From Pseudomonas alliivorans (GTDB taxonomy: Bacteria; Pseudomonadota; Gammaproteobacteria; Pseudomonadales; Pseudomonadaceae), in the NCBI RefSeq assembly GCF_017826695.1, contig NZ_JAFFZW010000001.1, positions 620,001 to 684,000 on the forward strand: a stretch of 64,000 nt of DNA, written 5' to 3'. Positions 62,101 to 64,000 of this stretch are shown in pieces. The translations under genes and the position numbers were made by a program. Every line of letters starts with the position of its first letter. The first letter of the stretch is position 1. The notes beneath the pieces were generated by a model. The model saw only the letters and a program-made list of their open reading frames with translations, did no database searches and had not been told where the DNA came from.

Positions 62101-64000
62101 CGGTGAAAAGCCAGATCGGTCACCTGGGCGCAGCGGCAGGCGTGGTCGGGCTGATCCGTGCGACGCTCGCGGTATTCCATGGTGTGATCCCGCCCAACCT
62201 CGGCTTCTCCCGGATCAACCCGCAGATCGACCTTGAACACTCGCCGTTCTATATCCCGACCACGTCCCGGCCATGGCCCGAAGGGCGTCGACGCCTGGCC
62301 GGGGTCAGCAGTTTTGGCATCGGCGGCACCAATGCCCATGTGATTGTCGGCGCGGCTGCGCAGGACGAAAGCACCTCGCAAGACGACGCGCCGTGCCTGC
62401 TGCTTTCGGCGCACAGTCGATCGGCGCTGGAACGGGACATGGCGGTGATCGAAACCTGGCTCAATACCTTTCCTGAACAGCGGGCCGCTGTGCTGCGTCA
62501 TCTGCAGTCCGGGCGCCGCGCCTTGCGCTGGCGCTTCGCGATGATCTGCCCAGTCAATGAAGCAGTGAGCCTGCCGCCTTCGTTGATCAAGGAGGTTGTG
62601 CCATCGGACACTCGCGTGACAGCCAGCGAGCAGTCGCCGCATGCCTTGCTCGATGCCTGGTATGGCGGGGCGACGATTGACTGGCCGACAGGTTCAGCGC
62701 CACCGCCCTGGGATCTGCCGCCGTCGGCCTTCGATCTGCATACCTACCGTTTTCAGGCATCGTCCACGCCCGAAACAATTGCCGAACGACAGCCGGTCGC
62801 TGACTGGTTCTATCAACGGCAATGGCAGCGGGTAAGGCGCGTAAGTTCGCGCCTGTCGGCTCAAGCTCGGGGCCTGCTGGTGGTGTGCAGCCACGAGACC
62901 CTCGACGAGACACTGCGCAGCTGCCTGCAAAAGGTCTATCGGCGAGTGGTCGAAGTCACGGCGGGGAATGGCTTTCAGCGGCTCGCCACCGACCGCTTTG
63001 TGCTGGATCCGCTGGACACCCCGGGCCTTGCTCGCCTGCTGGATCTTTTGACCAGCCCGGACGGGGATCAGCCGACACCGCTTGAGCTGGACTGGCTGCA
63101 TGCCTTGCCGTTGTCGGTCACCGGCAGGGTCAACGAGCAAAGCCTGGCAGCCGCGCAGTGGGCGTGTCTGGATACCGTCAGTGCGCTGTTGCAGAGCTGG
63201 GGCCAGGCGCCTCGTACGCCCGCGTTGAGGTTGTGGCTGGTGTCATGGCAGGCATGCCCCGTGTATGGCGAGTCGAAGCGTCCGGAACTGGCGGCCCTGG
63301 CCGGAATCACCGAAGTGGTGCCGCAGGAATACCCGGTGCGTTGCCACTGGCTGGACCTGAACAGCGCGCAACTGGCCGCTCGACCTGAAGCGCTGGCCGC
63401 GCTGCTGGCAGACCCTGCGGCAGCACCGAGACGCATGGCCATCCGCGACCATTACCTGTGGCAGCCGCATCTGCAGACCAGTCCGGTCATGACATCAACC
63501 GTCGATCCCGATCTGCTGCCACCGGATGGCGTGTTTCTGGTGATTGGTGGCAGCGGTGGCATTGGCCGTACGTTGTGCGAGCACCTGTTACGAAACAATG
63601 CTCAGCGGCGCGTGGTGCTGCTGTCGCGTCATGGGGAATGTCCTGAGGCGTTGCTGGCTTACCGCGCGTGCATTGATCTTGTTCAGGCCGACATCGCTGA
63701 TCGAACAGCCTGGCCGACGGTGCTCGAGCAACTCGAGCGGCGTTACGCAACCTTTGACGGGGTGATTCACGCCGCAGGCGTTGGCGCTGGCAGCCTGATT
63801 CGTCACCGTGATGCCCGCGCGTTGTCTGAAGCAATGGCTGCGAAGACCCTCGGCATGCTGGCGGTCGAAGAGCTGATTGAGCAGATGACGCCGAAGTTCG
63901 TGCTGTACTGCTCCTCGATGGCTGCGCTGTTCGGCGGTGCCGGTCATCTGGACTACGCCGCCGCCAGCGGCACTCTGGATGGCTTCACCCATTACCGCCC
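56148..64000 (+). CDS. Hybrid NRPS/PKS: A-T-C-A-T-KS-KR, continues past window
   Basis: At least 2617 residues; the 3' end is outside the window. It starts at the ATG overlapping the previous stop by one base (TGATG), after AGGAGG. Domains: A1 1-500 with no C domain before it, so a loading module (code D-A-F-F-L-G-A-T-F-K, valine/isoleucine-like); T1 near 544 (GSGGDSL); C 605-1030 (HHIITDGW near 738); A2 1055-1560 (code DVQFIAHVVK, proline); T2 near 1593 (GATSLGL); ketosynthase 1655-2075 with Cys in VQAACGSSL and His in EAHGTGT and GHLGAAAG; linker and pseudo-KR; ketoreductase from about 2461 (GGSGGIG, active-site YAAASG near the window end). No acyltransferase domain lies between KS and KR, so malonyl loading must come in trans. 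Confidence 0.9.
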   Translation, partial: MSGHESGPPNPATLLGRFAGQVRRQPQALAVIDRQTHLSYAQLASASERIARGLQARGVIPGESLALSMPRSWQWLATMLGALKVGAVVVPLDSASPQGRRELMLADAGCVGLVTLTDDLDWTPSVWQVGVDSLLTYPDEPVQPLAEHFAEVMFLFYTSGTTGTPKAVEVGERGLLRLAEPDGYIEIRATDRFACLSNPAFDACSFEVWAPLVNGGGCVIIADDDLHDARRFAEVLESQRVNNLFMTVSLFNTLSADFPACFASLRQVLIGGEQVSAAAVRAWYRANPDSQCRIFNAYGPTECTTFALAYPIPRSFQGDSVPIGRPLPDTGLCVLDSQQRAIEQGEAGELYLSGSGVARGYRNRPHDTAHSFVQLRDPAGAERRYYRTGDQVRLNRDGLIEYLGRMDRQVKVRGFRIEPGEVEQRLLEHSGVAQAYVCTRRHAAEDHQLLAFIVPRNRLDYRDFDTHLRAQLAPWMRPHQLFVVQRLPLTANGKIDRAALLAQPLDPWRADIEEPVDEAQPVALDWLLSQVRMLLSQPALCAQDDWLGSGGDSLKAMRLRSMIRTHWQRDITMGVLLSEPFAALAERLNAEQHIASGYPVAPAIGNARRQPATAEQSRLWLLQQRTPDSTAYNVPIILHLANGIQVQALADAVDRLVARHSALRMAFESGPDGLYQVVAEQGTQCHVFAAGHFTQDTWRSFATLVFDTPFDLATPTLFRAWLLPFADGSCRLLMNLHHIITDGWSMNLLFDDLAQLYEEAAQGRSTSDAMPSLTTLEFAQWQRQWRVAPQYRDQRRALAELHRRQETPSSALLPVRAMSPHARLYRQPLGELRSVALDRFCSRRRFTRFDVLFSVYAWSLYALTGCERPRIASPVSNRPLAEFEHAPGMFANTVLIPAAFNHEVTLSEQLRIQTNLVREVLALQDVALADLVEDLRLSSGSALFDFMFVLENTDYASLADGPLHATLEFNETLQAKCPLTLLVVEGGSQLECWWEYQSSHFDAAQIDAINTLFQRGLDVLMERPSATLHDVLEPHRLWLPPASVGDSAEPPFTTLADWFEHQVHFTPQSIALVDDRRQVSYAELNTLADTLAALLAEQYPASDQANEPLQVVLYLDASVEHIVALLALAKLNLTAVPLDPGYPLAVQRQVLQQAQPHCLLFSTATETALNELAADRFVCHRIDLDAAPQTLQRTRHHGERPLYTLFTSGSTGTPKGVQVPDMTLCNLLQWQRTQGQLPARSVTLQFSMLSFDVSFQEIFSTLCGGGTYHLIKPRWRQDAQALLDYLLEARIERLFLPCVALQHLAQTAVSRQVYPQVLREVITAGEQLLCTDALRDWFGGMPQARLFNHYGPTETHVVSAWRLPASVRDWPLRAPIGRAVSNALLLLVDDFDRPVPVGNRGYLLVAGPMISRCYLADPALNTTRFVELRRPDGSTALFYRTGDLACADAEGLLHYLGRDDQQVKISGQRLELGQIEAALMQHPSVINAVVTLQDEPQRLTACLHLDGTPPPDLQALDRQVALHLPAHVRINEYRQLDVWPRTPSGKIDRKALNGLGVVLERSFTAAPVATLSPLEQQLSELFVAVIGRPIDPDQTFFEAGATSLGLMRLHARYAQALPQAVSMSDLFEHVTVRRLAHHLGNSLSAPVEREQDVDAIDASEEPMAIIGMTVNVAGAQNLAEFWTMIQGNHVGIEQFAAAEGHVGARSQLAGLLDFDPEYFGISRQEARLMDPQQRHLLMACVQALQHAGMVPKVDGPRIGLIASCGETTYFQQMLRESADGDLPDGFQMALHHDKDFLATKVAYHLDLTGPAMSVQAACGSSLIAVHLAGAMLRQGDSDVMLAAGVLVDPTLTEGYRHRSQHIFSRDGLCRPFSEDASGTIGASGYGVVVLKPLTRARADGDRIYAVVEATALNNDGRSKMSYTAPSVAGQTAVIRDAMGKAGVGGTDMGYIEAHGTGTLLGDPVEFAALSKAFGPAPAASCALASVKSQIGHLGAAAGVVGLIRATLAVFHGVIPPNLGFSRINPQIDLEHSPFYIPTTSRPWPEGRRRLAGVSSFGIGGTNAHVIVGAAAQDESTSQDDAPCLLLSAHSRSALERDMAVIETWLNTFPEQRAAVLRHLQSGRRALRWRFAMICPVNEAVSLPPSLIKEVVPSDTRVTASEQSPHALLDAWYGGATIDWPTGSAPPPWDLPPSAFDLHTYRFQASSTPETIAERQPVADWFYQRQWQRVRRVSSRLSAQARGLLVVCSHETLDETLRSCLQKVYRRVVEVTAGNGFQRLATDRFVLDPLDTPGLARLLDLLTSPDGDQPTPLELDWLHALPLSVTGRVNEQSLAAAQWACLDTVSALLQSWGQAPRTPALRLWLVSWQACPVYGESKRPELAALAGITEVVPQEYPVRCHWLDLNSAQLAARPEALAALLADPAAAPRRMAIRDHYLWQPHLQTSPVMTSTVDPDLLPPDGVFLVIGGSGGIGRTLCEHLLRNNAQRRVVLLSRHGECPEALLAYRACIDLVQADIADRTAWPTVLEQLERRYATFDGVIHAAGVGAGSLIRHRDARALSEAMAAKTLGMLAVEELIEQMTPKFVLYCSSMAALFGGAGHLDYAAASGTLDGFTHYR

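Noticed and set aside
42332..64000. Identification as the syringolin or yersiniabactin cluster
   Set aside because: Syringolin synthetases have no Cy/Ox set, and the yersiniabactin proteins have different module order and salicylate-loading genes that are absent here.

Overview
The window is a chromosomal segment of a plant-associated Pseudomonas, most likely of the P. syringae group. Three things point there: a full-length ice nucleation protein gene, a HrpK-like type III secretion gene preceded by a good hrp box, and two RsmX-type small RNA genes. Gene density and GC content are typical of the genus. Only the flank upstream of the ice gene and the gap before the peptide synthetase genes look AT-rich. 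No tRNA, rRNA, CRISPR array, prophage or intact insertion sequence was seen.

Layout. 1-6.0 kb: 5' end of a PiT phosphate transporter gene, zntB, a HrpK-family gene with its hrp box, an aldo/keto reductase and a chemoreceptor. 6.0-7.5 kb: two rsmX-like sRNA genes in the same orientation flank a RutR-like TetR gene, followed by an amidohydrolase 3' remnant. 7.5-17.1 kb: metabolic genes, namely a periplasmic cupin with a two-domain carboxymuconolactone decarboxylase lipoprotein, a LysR regulator, a paoABC-type molybdenum aldehyde oxidase operon, a divergent TetR/SDR pair with paired palindromic operators, and a PQQ-type sugar dehydrogenase with a DUF2231 membrane protein. 17.1-19.6 kb: a CGNR zinc-finger regulator, a small secreted protein and a PRISE-like reductase.

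19.7-27.6 kb is an NAD salvage locus. Two NrtR palindromes lie between divergent operons. One operon runs NMN adenylyltransferase, nrtR, Nudix hydrolase, FeS photolyase/cryptochrome and DUF2256. The other is pncA-pncB-nadE. An aspartate carbamoyltransferase with an N-terminal helix-turn-helix follows. It has its own promoter-proximal palindromes.

27.6-42.3 kb is accessory and surface-related: a 147-bp imperfect inverted-repeat element, the ice nucleation gene with about 67 sixteen-residue coils, a TonB-dependent siderophore receptor, and two tandem paralogous subtilisin-like autotransporters.

42.3-64.0 kb (running off the end) is a hybrid NRPS/PKS operon of at least three overlapping genes. 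The first encodes a truncated C domain, then A-T-C-A-T-Cy-A-T-Ox. The second encodes docking-C-A-T-TE. The third encodes A-T-C-A-T-KS-KR and continues past the window. The Cys-type A domain, heterocyclisation domain and FMN oxidase predict a thiazole. A thioesterase in the middle gene and a loading-type A domain at the start of the third suggest the assembly order is not the gene order. The KS module has no integrated acyltransferase. I cannot match this cluster to a named P. syringae metabolite, and it is the most interesting item here.
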